From: Bacillota bacterium
Lineage (GTDB): Bacteria; Bacillota; Clostridia; Oscillospirales; Acutalibacteraceae
Assembly (NCBI GenBank): GCA_023397245.1
Contig: JAEWUH010000235.1
Coordinates: forward strand, 1-44,050
Length of the DNA: 44,050 nucleotides
Direction of reading: 5' to 3'
Below are positions 15,648 through 22,884 of the stretch, one piece after another. The notes beneath the pieces are model-generated. The model was not told the DNA's origin. It made no database searches and saw only the letters and a list, made by a program, of their open reading frames with translations. The translations under genes and the position numbers were made by a program. Each line of letters starts with the position of its first letter. Positions within the stretch are counted from its first letter, which is position 1.

Positions 15648-16469
15648 CTATAACGCATATTTCTCAATCGCACGGGCCGCGCCGTCCCGGTCGTTGCTGA
15701 GCGTAACATCGTTTGCCGCCTGTTTCACACAGTCGCAGGCGTTGCCCATCGCAACCCCCACCCCACAGGCCTGTAGCATTTCGATATCGTTTTCACTATC
15801 CCCTATGGCAAGCACGTTCTCCATGCGAATCTTCAGGAAGCGCCGGCACAGGCTTTGCAGTCCGAACGCCTTGGACACATTTGAGTGCATGATTTCAATG
15901 CCTGCGCCCGTATCGACGAGGGAAAACTTGGAATTTTCGGATAACAGTCTCCACAGCTTCGGCTTGATGGAAGCAGGAATCAGCGGAAGATTGATTTTTT
16001 CAATCCCGCCCGGTATGCCGCTTACAAATGAAATCAGATTTCCGGCATCCGTTCCGATTTTTCGAAGGACTTCCACATGAAACGGATGCAGCGGATATTC
16101 GGAAGAGCGGAATAATTGTTCCCCGGCTACATATATTTTCCCGTGGCGCCAAATCTCCACCCAAATCTGCGGCGGCAGACGGTTTAAAATCCATAAAGCA
16201 TCTCCGGCAGGAATGCAGCTTGAGCAAACCGATTTCTGATTTTTTAAGCTATATATGACCGAACCGTTTGAAGTAACAGCGCTGTCAATCCCGGAGATCG
16301 AGGTGATTGCGGACGGCAGGACGGTATAAATCCGTCCGCTGGCCGGAATGACCGGAATGTTCCGCGCAATCGCCGACTTAATTGCCTGTTTTGTCCGGTC
16401 CGAAACGCTTTTGTGATCATTTTGCAGCGCCGTGCCGTCCAGGTCCAAAGCGATTAACTTTATTTCCAA
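15648..16469 (-). CDS. Cof-type HAD-IIB family phosphatase
   Basis: A 273-aa haloacid-dehalogenase-superfamily hydrolase, class IIB, likely acting on a sugar phosphate or similar metabolite. Motif I is LIALDLDGTALQND (nucleophile Asp plus second Asp) at residues 6-18, motif II is the Ser in IPASGRIYT, motif III a basic residue near LWRLLSEN, and motif IV GDSENDIEML. A cap domain lies between motifs II and III. The start is TTG at 16469, 6 nt after the murR stop, with only a weak AAGG upstream. It is third in the murQ-murR operon. This suggests a phosphatase linked to MurNAc or GlcNAc phosphate metabolism, which is inference from position. Confidence 0.86.
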   Translation of the reverse strand: MEIKLIALDLDGTALQNDHKSVSDRTKQAIKSAIARNIPVIPASGRIYTVLPSAITSISGIDSAVTSNGSVIYSLKNQKSVCSSCIPAGDALWILNRLPPQIWVEIWRHGKIYVAGEQLFRSSEYPLHPFHVEVLRKIGTDAGNLISFVSGIPGGIEKINLPLIPASIKPKLWRLLSENSKFSLVDTGAGIEIMHSNVSKAFGLQSLCRRFLKIRMENVLAIGDSENDIEMLQACGVGVAMGNACDCVKQAANDVTLSNDRDGAARAIEKYAL

Positions 16470-16475
16470 AACAAA

Positions 16476-17321
16476 TCACGAACCTTGTTTATAACGTTTA
16501 ATAATTTCCTTTGTTTTCACCAGGCAATCCTTTGTCATCTCAATATTATTTTTCGCCACACCCATATAAAGCAGATCCGTAATAATCAGAGAAGCGTTTC
16601 TGGAAGCAATCGCGCCCAGCCGCAGCTCCCGCTCCGTTGTGGGGATATACAGTAAAATATCGGCGAATTTTGTCAACGTGCTTTTCCGGAACTGCGTTAT
16701 GGCAATGGTAGCGGCACCCTTCTCTTTTGCGAACTTCATCGCCGTATTTACCTCATGCGTTTTCCCGCTGTAACTGACGGCGATTGCGGCATCGCGCTCC
16801 GTAATATAGGCCGCGGAAGCAAGCTGGTCGTGGAAATCGCTGTGATAGATTGCATACCGGTTGATTCTGGACAGCTTTTCCATAAGATCCATACATACAA
16901 TTCCGGAACCGCTGACGCCGAAGAGATAGATCTTGCGGGAGTTTAAAATTGCGGCAACCGCCTTTTCCAGACTTTCAACATTTAACAGGCGATACGCCTG
17001 ATCCTGAAGCATGCTGTTCAGGTTTTCCGCTTTTTTTACCACAACCTCCATCAAATCGCGCTCATTGATCATATCGTCAAAATTCGTAATATCGTCGGTG
17101 CTGTCTCTTGCAAGATCCACCTTCAGCGCCGTAAAGCCCTGGTACCCCAGCTTATGGGAAAAGCGTATGACGGCGGCGGCCGAAACTCCGACTCTTTCGC
17201 CCAGAATCTGTGCGGAGCTCAGAGTAACCTCATTGGTATTCTGCAGAATGTAACCGGCAAGCTTTTTTTCCGTATCCGTATAGCTTGCCATGCCCTCACG
17301 GATCTTATAAATACAGCTCAT
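16476..17321 (-). CDS. murR: RpiR/MurR family transcriptional regulator with SIS domain
   Basis: A 281-aa regulator. Residues 1-77 form the RpiR helix-turn-helix (YTDTEKKLAGYILQN, LGERVGVSAAAVIRFSHKLGYQGFTALK). Residues about 120-260 are a sugar-isomerase (SIS) domain (IYLFGVSGSGIVCMDLMEKL; AIAVSYSGKTHEVNTAMKFAKEKGA), which binds a phosphosugar. In E. coli MurR the inducer is MurNAc 6-phosphate; the neighbouring murQ makes the same assignment reasonable here. The ATG at 17321 follows the murQ stop by 9 nt, with AAGGACAG as ribosome site. It probably controls both its own operon and the divergent murP operon through the AT-rich intergenic region. Confidence 0.88.
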   Translation of the reverse strand: MSCIYKIREGMASYTDTEKKLAGYILQNTNEVTLSSAQILGERVGVSAAAVIRFSHKLGYQGFTALKVDLARDSTDDITNFDDMINERDLMEVVVKKAENLNSMLQDQAYRLLNVESLEKAVAAILNSRKIYLFGVSGSGIVCMDLMEKLSRINRYAIYHSDFHDQLASAAYITERDAAIAVSYSGKTHEVNTAMKFAKEKGAATIAITQFRKSTLTKFADILLYIPTTERELRLGAIASRNASLIITDLLYMGVAKNNIEMTKDCLVKTKEIIKRYKQGS

Positions 17322-17330
17322 TTTGCGGAT

Positions 17331-18278
17331 TCACTGTCCTTCTTTTCTTTCCGAAATTTCCTGTGCAGCACCTTTTTTCAGCGAACGGATCGCCTTTGCG
17401 ATGTTCCCGTTATTGCTGCTTAAAATAGCGCCGCAGTCCTTACAGGAAAGCCCTGTAAGGGCCATGCATATCGCTATTTTAACATTTGAACCACTTTTTT
17501 GCAAAAAATCCTCCGCTTCCCCGTAACCGCATCCGCTGCTGGAAACAATAATGCGCTTGGCGCGCTCCACCAGCTTTTCATTTGTGGGCTGCACGTCAAC
17601 CATCAGGTTTTTATAAACCTTGCCGCATTTTATCATGAGGGAAGTGGAAATCATGTTCAAAATCATCTTTTGCGCCGTGCCGGCTTTCATCCTTGTGGAA
17701 CCGGTAACCACTTCCGGCCCCACGACCGCCTCAATTCCGGTTTTTGCGTGCTGTGAAATTTCAGCATTGTGCACACAGCTGACGGCACCGGTATAGGCGC
17801 CGATTTCATTGGCATAGTCAAGCCCGCCGATGACATAGGGAGTCCTTCCGCTTGCAGCCAGACCGATTACGGTATCGTTCCGGGTAAGCCCGGCTTGAAT
17901 CAGATCGTCCCGGGCCAGCCCGGAGTCGTCCTCCGCACCTTCCTTTGCTTTGATTAACGCCCCCAAGCCGCCGGCGATAATGCCCTGGATCAAAGAGGCG
18001 TCCACTCCGTAGGTCGGCGGGCATTCGCTGGCATCCAGTACGCCCAGCCTGCCGGAAGTACCCGCTCCGATATAAATGACGCGCCCTCCGCGCAGCATAC
18101 GCTCATAAATACGGTCGACGAGCTCGCCAACCGCAGGCAATATTTTTTCAACCGCAAGGGCAACCGTCTGATCTTCCCGGTTTATCACCCTTAAAATATC
18201 CGGCGTTTCCATCCGGTCAATATTCTGGCTGTTCAGATTGATTTGCTCCGTATCAAGAACATTCAAATTTACTTCCAT
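17331..18278 (-). CDS. murQ: N-acetylmuramic acid 6-phosphate etherase
   Basis: A cytoplasmic lyase (315 aa) that cleaves the lactyl ether of MurNAc 6-phosphate to GlcNAc 6-phosphate and D-lactate, the central step of peptidoglycan sugar recycling. The sequence is closely MurQ-like: QNIDRMETPDILRVINREDQ at the start, SIS domain GGRVIYIGAGTSGRLGVLDASECPPTYG near residues 65-95, GLAASGRTPYVIGGL, and EVVTGSTRMKAGTAQKMILNM. The ATG at 18278 has GGGGAG upstream. It is the first gene of the minus-strand operon with murR and a HAD phosphatase, divergent from the MurNAc transporter. Its promoter is at 18355-18382. Confidence 0.96.
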   Translation of the reverse strand: MEVNLNVLDTEQINLNSQNIDRMETPDILRVINREDQTVALAVEKILPAVGELVDRIYERMLRGGRVIYIGAGTSGRLGVLDASECPPTYGVDASLIQGIIAGGLGALIKAKEGAEDDSGLARDDLIQAGLTRNDTVIGLAASGRTPYVIGGLDYANEIGAYTGAVSCVHNAEISQHAKTGIEAVVGPEVVTGSTRMKAGTAQKMILNMISTSLMIKCGKVYKNLMVDVQPTNEKLVERAKRIIVSSSGCGYGEAEDFLQKSGSNVKIAICMALTGLSCKDCGAILSSNNGNIAKAIRSLKKGAAQEISERKEGQ

Positions 18279-18354
18279 ATTCGGCGATCTCCCCTGTATC
18301 CGTTCAAATACATCAAAATTTCAAAATAAAATCTGTGCAAATTGTTCTGCCCAT

Positions 18355-18382
18355 ATTATAGCATTTTAAAATTTAATTTCAA
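18355..18382 (-). promoter_or_regulatory. Promoter of the murQ operon
   Basis: On the minus strand: -35 TTGAAA (18382-18377), a 16-nt spacer and -10 TATAAT (18360-18355). The transcript would start near 18348, about 70 nt before murQ. Confidence 0.6.
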
Positions 18383-18398
18383 CAATTAATTTTATTTA

Positions 18399-18428
18399 AT
18401 TAAATTTGTTTTCAGATTACAATTTAAT
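18399..18428. promoter_or_regulatory. Candidate MurR operator between divergent operons
   Basis: An inverted repeat ATTAAATT / AATTTAAT with a 14-nt centre, 17 nt upstream of the murQ -35 and between the two divergent promoters. This is where a shared MurR operator would be expected. The region is very AT-rich, so the repeat may be chance. Confidence 0.28.
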
Positions 18429-18528
18429 AAAACAACGTTTTTTCGCCCAATTACTAAATATATTAAGCATCTTACAGGGATATGTTAAAATATTATTTTA
18501 TTACATTGCATATTTTTTTGAAATATTA

Positions 18529-18556
18529 TTGACTTATAATATTAATTATGTATAAT
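18529..18556 (+). promoter_or_regulatory. Promoter of the murP operon
   Basis: -35 TTGACT (18529-18534), a 16-nt spacer and a perfect -10 TATAAT (18551-18556). The start point near 18563 gives an unusually long leader of about 200 nt before murP. Confidence 0.65.
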
Positions 18557-18579
18557 AAAGTTAGTTTAAAGAGGCACGG

Positions 18580-18759
18580 ATGAAATCAGGATCTACCGAT
18601 TGCGGCCAAATTTACGGACGGCAGGAAAAAGCGCGATGCCCGGACGAAAATCGGGCGGCAGGATGTTCATCGGGATTGATTCCGCGGTTCCTTAATTCAG
18701 CGGCAAACTTTATACTAGTAAGTTATCCAAAAAATATATTAAAAGAGGGGTATGAGTAA
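18580..18759 (+). CDS. Possible upstream ORF in the murP leader (59 codons)
   Basis: An ATG 12 nt after AAAGAGG, about 17 nt into the predicted murP transcript, opens a 59-codon frame. Its TAA ends one nucleotide before the murP start at 18761. The predicted product is polar, with three Cys in the first 30 residues (at 8, 20 and 29), and resembles no family I know. The tight stop/start spacing could couple translation of murP to this frame, but base composition and codon use do not clearly mark it as coding. The leader also contains a small hairpin (GCCCG/CGGGC near 18637-18657). It may equally be a non-coding leader. Confidence 0.22.
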   Translation: MKSGSTDCGQIYGRQEKARCPDENRAAGCSSGLIPRFLNSAANFILVSYPKNILKEGYE

Positions 18760-18760
18760 T

Positions 18761-20194
18761 ATGGACTATAAAAAAATAGCAGCCGATGTTCTGGAAGCAG
18801 TGGGCGGCAAAGAAAATGTTTCCGCAAACGCCACCTGCATGACAAGACTCCGTATCGGCGTGATGAACCACGAAAAAGTAGACCTGCCTTCCATAAAAAA
18901 GATCGAGGGTATTCTCGGCGTTGTGGACTCCGACACGGTTCAAATTGTTTTCGGCCCCGGTGTTGTGAATAAAATCGGCGCGGAATTTTCCCAGTTAACC
19001 GGCCTGGCACTGGGCGCCGACCAGGTGGATACGGACGTCAAGGCTGTAGCGAAAGAAAATAAAGAAGTAAATAAAGCAAAGTACAATGGTCCGGTCCAGC
19101 GGTTTTTAAAACGCATCGCCAATATCTTTATTCCGCTTTTACCGGGCATTATTGCTGCCGGCCTGATCAATGGAATCATCAATGTTATCAATGTTTCTAC
19201 CCACAGCGCCTTTGAAACGCAATGGTGGTACTCCTGCATACATACGCTTGGCTGGGCACTGTTTGCCTATCTGCCGATATTCGTCGGTATGAACGCCGCA
19301 AAAGAGTTTAAGGGCTCCCCGATTTTAGGCGCGCTTGCCGGAGCGTATTTCTGTGCAAACGCCGCCATGCCGTTACTGACGAAAATCAAGGATGTGCAGA
19401 TTATCCTTCCTTTTACCGGAAAGGCATTCAATCCGAGCAACGGCGGCTTGCTTTCCGCGCTGATTGCCGGTATCTTCTTTGCCTATCTTGAAAAATGGAT
19501 CCGCAAGTGGATGCCAACGATTCTGGATACATTTTTCACTCCGCTTCTTACGGTCATCTTAGGCGGCCTGGTAACCGTTATTGTTTTACAGCCGATTGGC
19601 ACCTTGCTGACGAGCGGAATCTACTTCCTTCTGAACTTCCTGTACGCCGACCTCGGCGCTGTGGGCGGATATATTCTCTCCGCCGGATTCCTGCCGCTGG
19701 TAGCCGTGGGCCTGCATCAGGCTTTGACTCCGATTCATGCGATGCTGAACGACCCGGCGGGACCGACAAAAGGCATCAACTATCTTCTGCCGATCCTGAT
19801 GATGGCCGGCGGCGGCCAGGTTGGCGCCGGTCTTGCACTGTATTTTAAAACGAAGAACAAGAAGCTGAAAAGGATGACGCGCGACTCTTTGCCGGTCGGT
19901 ATTCTCGGAATCGGCGAACCTCTGATGTACGCCGTAACGCTCCCGCTCGGCAAGCCTTTTGTGACAGCCTGCCTCGGCGCGGGATTCGGCGGTATTCTTG
20001 CTTCCCTGCTCCACCTTGGGACGGTATCTCAGGGCGTATCCGGGCTTTTCGGCCTGTTGATTGTGGTGCCGGGTCAGCAGCTGGCATATTTCGTATCCAT
20101 TGTACTGGCGTATGCCGGCGGATTCCTCCTCACCTATTTCTTTGGAGTTGATGAGAACCGAATCAACCAGGTATACGGCGAAAATGATAAATAA
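18761..20194 (+). CDS. murP: PTS system MurNAc-specific EIIBC component
   Basis: A phosphotransferase permease (477 aa) that imports N-acetylmuramic acid, or MurNAc-GlcNAc disaccharide, as the 6-phosphate. The N-terminal EIIB domain (residues 1-85) has the phosphorylated Cys in NATCMTRLRIGV and the glucose-family fold. A charged linker precedes the EIIC domain (about 115-475) with around ten membrane segments and the substrate motif GIGEPLMYAVTLPLGKPFV. No EIIA domain is attached, as for known MurP proteins, so an EIIA must come from elsewhere. Start: ATG at 18761 with GAGGGG 10 nt upstream; ATG at 18752 is only 1 nt from that site. It opens a murP-mupG-HPr operon divergent from murQ. Confidence 0.93.
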   Translation: MDYKKIAADVLEAVGGKENVSANATCMTRLRIGVMNHEKVDLPSIKKIEGILGVVDSDTVQIVFGPGVVNKIGAEFSQLTGLALGADQVDTDVKAVAKENKEVNKAKYNGPVQRFLKRIANIFIPLLPGIIAAGLINGIINVINVSTHSAFETQWWYSCIHTLGWALFAYLPIFVGMNAAKEFKGSPILGALAGAYFCANAAMPLLTKIKDVQIILPFTGKAFNPSNGGLLSALIAGIFFAYLEKWIRKWMPTILDTFFTPLLTVILGGLVTVIVLQPIGTLLTSGIYFLLNFLYADLGAVGGYILSAGFLPLVAVGLHQALTPIHAMLNDPAGPTKGINYLLPILMMAGGGQVGAGLALYFKTKNKKLKRMTRDSLPVGILGIGEPLMYAVTLPLGKPFVTACLGAGFGGILASLLHLGTVSQGVSGLFGLLIVVPGQQLAYFVSIVLAYAGGFLLTYFFGVDENRINQVYGENDK

Positions 20195-20209
20195 CAGGAT
20201 AAGGATTTT

Positions 20210-21274
20210 ATGAAAGAATTCGGAATTTCACTGTATCTGGGAACCGGTTTTGAAAAAAACACCGCTATTCTGGAAAAGGCTCGCCGCGCAGGCATTCGTT
20301 ACGCGTTCACCTCCCTGCATATCCCGGAAGAAAGCTCCTGTAACAGCGAGCAGGAAATAAAAAATCTTTTCAGGCAGTGCGAAAGCAGCGGAATTTCGCT
20401 GATCGCGGATATCGGCCCGCGCACTATAGAAAAGCTGGGATATCACAGCCTGTCGGACTTAAAAAAAGCGCCGATTTCCTTCCTCCGCGTGGACTACGGT
20501 TTCACCTGTGAGGAAATCATTGATCTTTCCAAAGACTTCCGTCTGATCTTTAACGCCAGCACGCTTCAGGAAGATCAGATTACCCGGCTTCATAACCTGC
20601 ATGCGGATTTCTCCAAATTCAGCGCTTGCCATAATTTTTACCCCAAACCGCTGACCGGGCTGTCTTTGTCAAAAGTGCAGAACATCAATGAGCGAATGCA
20701 TCGGCTCGGAATGAAAACCATAGCGTTCGCAGCCGGAGATTCCGAACTGAGGGGGCCCCTGAAAATGGGGCTCCCCACCGTTGAAGAGCAGCGCAACGGA
20801 AACGTCCTGCTGAACATCCTGCAGCTCATGCAGAAGTGTGCAACCGATCTGTGCATCGTCGGCGATATCGACATCAGTGATAAAGCGTATTGCCAGATCA
20901 GAGAGCTTTCCGAAGGCTACGTCCGTCTGAAAGCTGAAATCAGCCCCGAATACGGTTTTATCGCAGACATGGTGCATCATGACCGGCCGGATTCCAGCGA
21001 TTATGTAATACGTTCGCAGGAATCAAGAACGTACGCTTCCCAAGGCAAGCTTTTTCCGGCGGAGCCCTGCCAGCCGAGGGAAAAAGGCAGTATATCGGTC
21101 GGCAATGAAAAATACCTGCGCTATTCCGGGGAACTTGAAATTGCCAGAAGGGATTTGCCGCCGGAAAGCAAGGTGAATATTGTCGGCCGGATAAAGCCGG
21201 AATCCATTCCATACCTGGAATATATTACGGACGGGATGGGATTTCAATTCGATGCCGAAAGCCCAAATCCGTAA
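20210..21274 (+). CDS. mupG: MupG-family 6-phospho-N-acetylmuramidase (DUF871)
   Basis: A 354-aa protein of the former DUF871 family. The characterised member MupG of Staphylococcus aureus cleaves MurNAc 6-phosphate-GlcNAc inside the cell into MurNAc 6-phosphate and GlcNAc. The N-terminal TIM barrel begins FGISLYLGTGFEKNTAILEKARRAGIRYAFTSLHIPEE, and NFYPKPLTGLS near residue 145 is a family hallmark. A C-terminal cyclophilin-like domain (about 240-354) includes NIVGRIKPESIPYLEYI. The ATG at 20210 has AAGGAT upstream, 15 nt after murP. With murP and divergent murQ this gives a complete uptake, hydrolysis and etherase route. Confidence 0.92.
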   Translation: MKEFGISLYLGTGFEKNTAILEKARRAGIRYAFTSLHIPEESSCNSEQEIKNLFRQCESSGISLIADIGPRTIEKLGYHSLSDLKKAPISFLRVDYGFTCEEIIDLSKDFRLIFNASTLQEDQITRLHNLHADFSKFSACHNFYPKPLTGLSLSKVQNINERMHRLGMKTIAFAAGDSELRGPLKMGLPTVEEQRNGNVLLNILQLMQKCATDLCIVGDIDISDKAYCQIRELSEGYVRLKAEISPEYGFIADMVHHDRPDSSDYVIRSQESRTYASQGKLFPAEPCQPREKGSISVGNEKYLRYSGELEIARRDLPPESKVNIVGRIKPESIPYLEYITDGMGFQFDAESPNP

Positions 21275-21291
21275 GCAAAGGAAGTTTTATC

Positions 21292-21549
21292 ATGCAAAGT
21301 TTTGAATATACGATAAAAGATCCCGTCGGGCTGCACGCCAGGCCAGCCGGACTGCTTGTAAAATGTGCAAAAGACTGCAGTTCGGATATTCGCTTGAAAA
21401 AAGGCGATCAATCTGCTGATGCAAAACGCCTTTTTGCGGTAATGGGATTGGACGTCAAACAAAGCGATGAAATCACAATCTCGGCAGAAGGTGCCGAAGA
21501 AGCGGCAGACCTTGCAAAACTAAGGCAGTTCTGTGAAAACAATTTATAA
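21292..21549 (+). CDS. HPr family phosphocarrier protein lacking Ser46
   Basis: An 85-aa HPr that passes phosphate from enzyme I to EIIA. The active-site His15 is present in VGLHARPAG, and Arg17 follows as usual. The segment that normally holds the regulatory Ser46 (KSIMGVMSL) reads AKRLFAVMGL here, with Arg at position 46, so HPr kinase could not modify it there. It ends the murP operon, 17 nt after mupG with AAGGAAG as ribosome site, and is followed by a strong terminator. It is probably a dedicated or supplementary phosphocarrier for this PTS. A general ptsH elsewhere in the genome would be expected. Confidence 0.9.
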   Translation: MQSFEYTIKDPVGLHARPAGLLVKCAKDCSSDIRLKKGDQSADAKRLFAVMGLDVKQSDEITISAEGAEEAADLAKLRQFCENNL

Positions 21550-21565
21550 TTTTTTTTAAAATTAG

Positions 21566-21612
21566 TACCCGTGCGGACACTGGGTTTTCAGTATCTGCGC
21601 GGGTATTGTTTT
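21566..21612 (+). terminator. Intrinsic terminator of the murP operon
   Basis: A long stem (21566-21582 with 21589-21605), with G-T pairs and one mismatch, has a 6-nt loop and is followed by TTGTTTT. It lies 16 nt after the HPr stop codon. Confidence 0.85.
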
Positions 21613-21628
21613 ACCTATAACCAAAAGC

Positions 21629-21697
21629 ACGATCCACCCCTTTGAATATTTCGGCGGTGTCCCGGAAACTGTCATGGGCAGAACTTTACGGGCTTAG
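21629..21697 (+). pseudogene. Fragment of an IS21-like transposase (IstA)
   Basis: One plus-strand frame reads STIHPFEYFGGVPETV and then drifts to a stop at 21695-21697. The motif FEYFGGVPETV resembles the conserved catalytic-domain segment of IS21 family IstA transposases (AFxYFGGVP-x-x-hydrophobic). No ends, flanking duplication or second ORF were found. The rest of the gap to sigK (21698-21908) has short broken frames, including one that reads EEEWFPELPEFPESLIRVREYPL, but no intact gene. Confidence 0.35.
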
Positions 21698-21908
21698 AAT
21701 TTGAATTTAAAGTTAACGGTTGATGACATGGAAGAAGAGAAAGAACTGAAGAAGAGTGGTTTCCAGAACTGCCGGAATTTCCGGAATCGCTTATCCGAGT
21801 TCGTGAATACCCTTTAAACTGCTGTATTTTTCTTCCGTAAATATAACGGACGGACTTGCAACGGACAGGGATGACATGGCATATAATGCAGTCAAAGGGG
21901 TGACGGCT

Positions 21909-22595
21909 ATGTTCGGTGCATTGCTGGGATTTGCGCTCTCCGGATTACTGTTTTTTATCCTGCACGTAACGGGTTCGGGTTCCTTTCCCCGGCCGCTCAG
22001 CGCACAGGAAGAAAAAGAATGTATGGAACGATTAAAAAACGGCGATATGGAAGCCCGGAACAAACTGATTGAACATAACCTTAGGCTTGTAGCGCACATA
22101 ATCAAGAAATACTACGCAAACTCAAACGATCAGGACGATATGATTTCCATCGGCACGATTGGCCTGATCAAGGCGGTAAATACCTTTGACAGCAGCAAGG
22201 GGATACGGCTTTCCAGCTACGCGGCACGCTGTATAGAAAATGAAGTCCTCATGTTTTTCCGTTCCACGAAGAAAAGCGCGCAGGATATCTCGATGAACGA
22301 GCCAATTGACACCGACAAAGACGGCAATGCCCTGACACTGATGGATGTAATGGCGACGGAAGACAATATTCTGGAAAATCTGGACTGTAAAATCAAATCC
22401 GAACAGCTGAAAAAGTATCTTTACGAGGTACTTTCCCCGCGGGAACGTAAGATTATTGAGCTGCGGTACGGGCTTACCGGAGCCAACCCCCTCACACAGC
22501 GCGAGGTTGCGCAGAAGCTTGGCATTTCGCGCTCGTATGTATCAAGAATAGAAAAAAAATCGCTTGGTTCTCTCTATAAGCGGTTTACAAAATAA
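21909..22595 (+). CDS. sigK: Sporulation sigma factor sigma-K (pro-sigma-K)
   Basis: Late mother-cell sigma factor (228 aa) that directs coat and cortex genes. The N-terminal hydrophobic pro-sequence (GALLGFALSGLLFFILHV) is removed by the membrane protease SpoIVFB in known systems. Region 2 contains RNKLIEHNLRLVAHIIKKYY, DMISIGTIGLIKAVNTFD and SSYAARCIENEVLMFFR; region 4 ends in LTQREVAQKLGISRSYVSRIEKKSLG. The ATG at 21909 has AAAGGGGTG at good spacing; an earlier in-frame ATG at 21876 would add residues before the pro-sequence. A CATATAAT box (21880-21887) is a possible mother-cell promoter -10. The gene is continuous, with no skin-like insertion. Confidence 0.94.
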   Translation: MFGALLGFALSGLLFFILHVTGSGSFPRPLSAQEEKECMERLKNGDMEARNKLIEHNLRLVAHIIKKYYANSNDQDDMISIGTIGLIKAVNTFDSSKGIRLSSYAARCIENEVLMFFRSTKKSAQDISMNEPIDTDKDGNALTLMDVMATEDNILENLDCKIKSEQLKKYLYEVLSPRERKIIELRYGLTGANPLTQREVAQKLGISRSYVSRIEKKSLGSLYKRFTK

Positions 22596-22884
22596 TGTCT
22601 CTTGGCACTAAACTTTTTCTCCGTCAGCAAAGCGTGCCTTTGCTGGCGAAACAACCAAAGCAGACGTTAACCCCTCTGGCAACGGCAAATGCAGTGGCTA
22701 CAAAAAGTAAGTATTCGCTTTACTAAATATATATAATGTCCTTTCATAATTTATAAAATTAGTTTCTTCATTAACATAATTACTTTTTCGTAAAAATAGA
22801 TTTAAAAAAAGTCCGATTTCTTCCATAATGTAGATTAAAGTGCAATAAGGAAGGATCGGACACGGCTCCGGTCGGTAATATAAA
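22596..22884 (+). other. Intergenic region between sigK and the chemoreceptor gene
   Basis: Contains a hairpin CAGCAAAG-cgtgc-CTTTGCTG (22625-22645) without a U-run, which may weakly end sigK transcription. It also holds a 43-codon frame (22595-22726) whose ATG overlaps the sigK TAA as TAATG. The frame has no family resemblance and no ribosome site of its own, so I do not call it a gene. The 3' half is AT-rich and probably carries the next promoter. Confidence 0.4.

Noticed and set aside
21909..22595. skin-type interruption of sigK
   Set aside because: Regions 2 to 4 read through continuously, so there is no intervening element.
22596..22884. Possible c-di-GMP riboswitch upstream of the chemoreceptor gene
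   Set aside because: The region has CAGCAAAG/CTTTGCTG and CAAAGC motifs, but the conserved GGGACGCAAAG...GGCCTAAAC core of the c-di-GMP-I class is missing and no alternative fold could be built.
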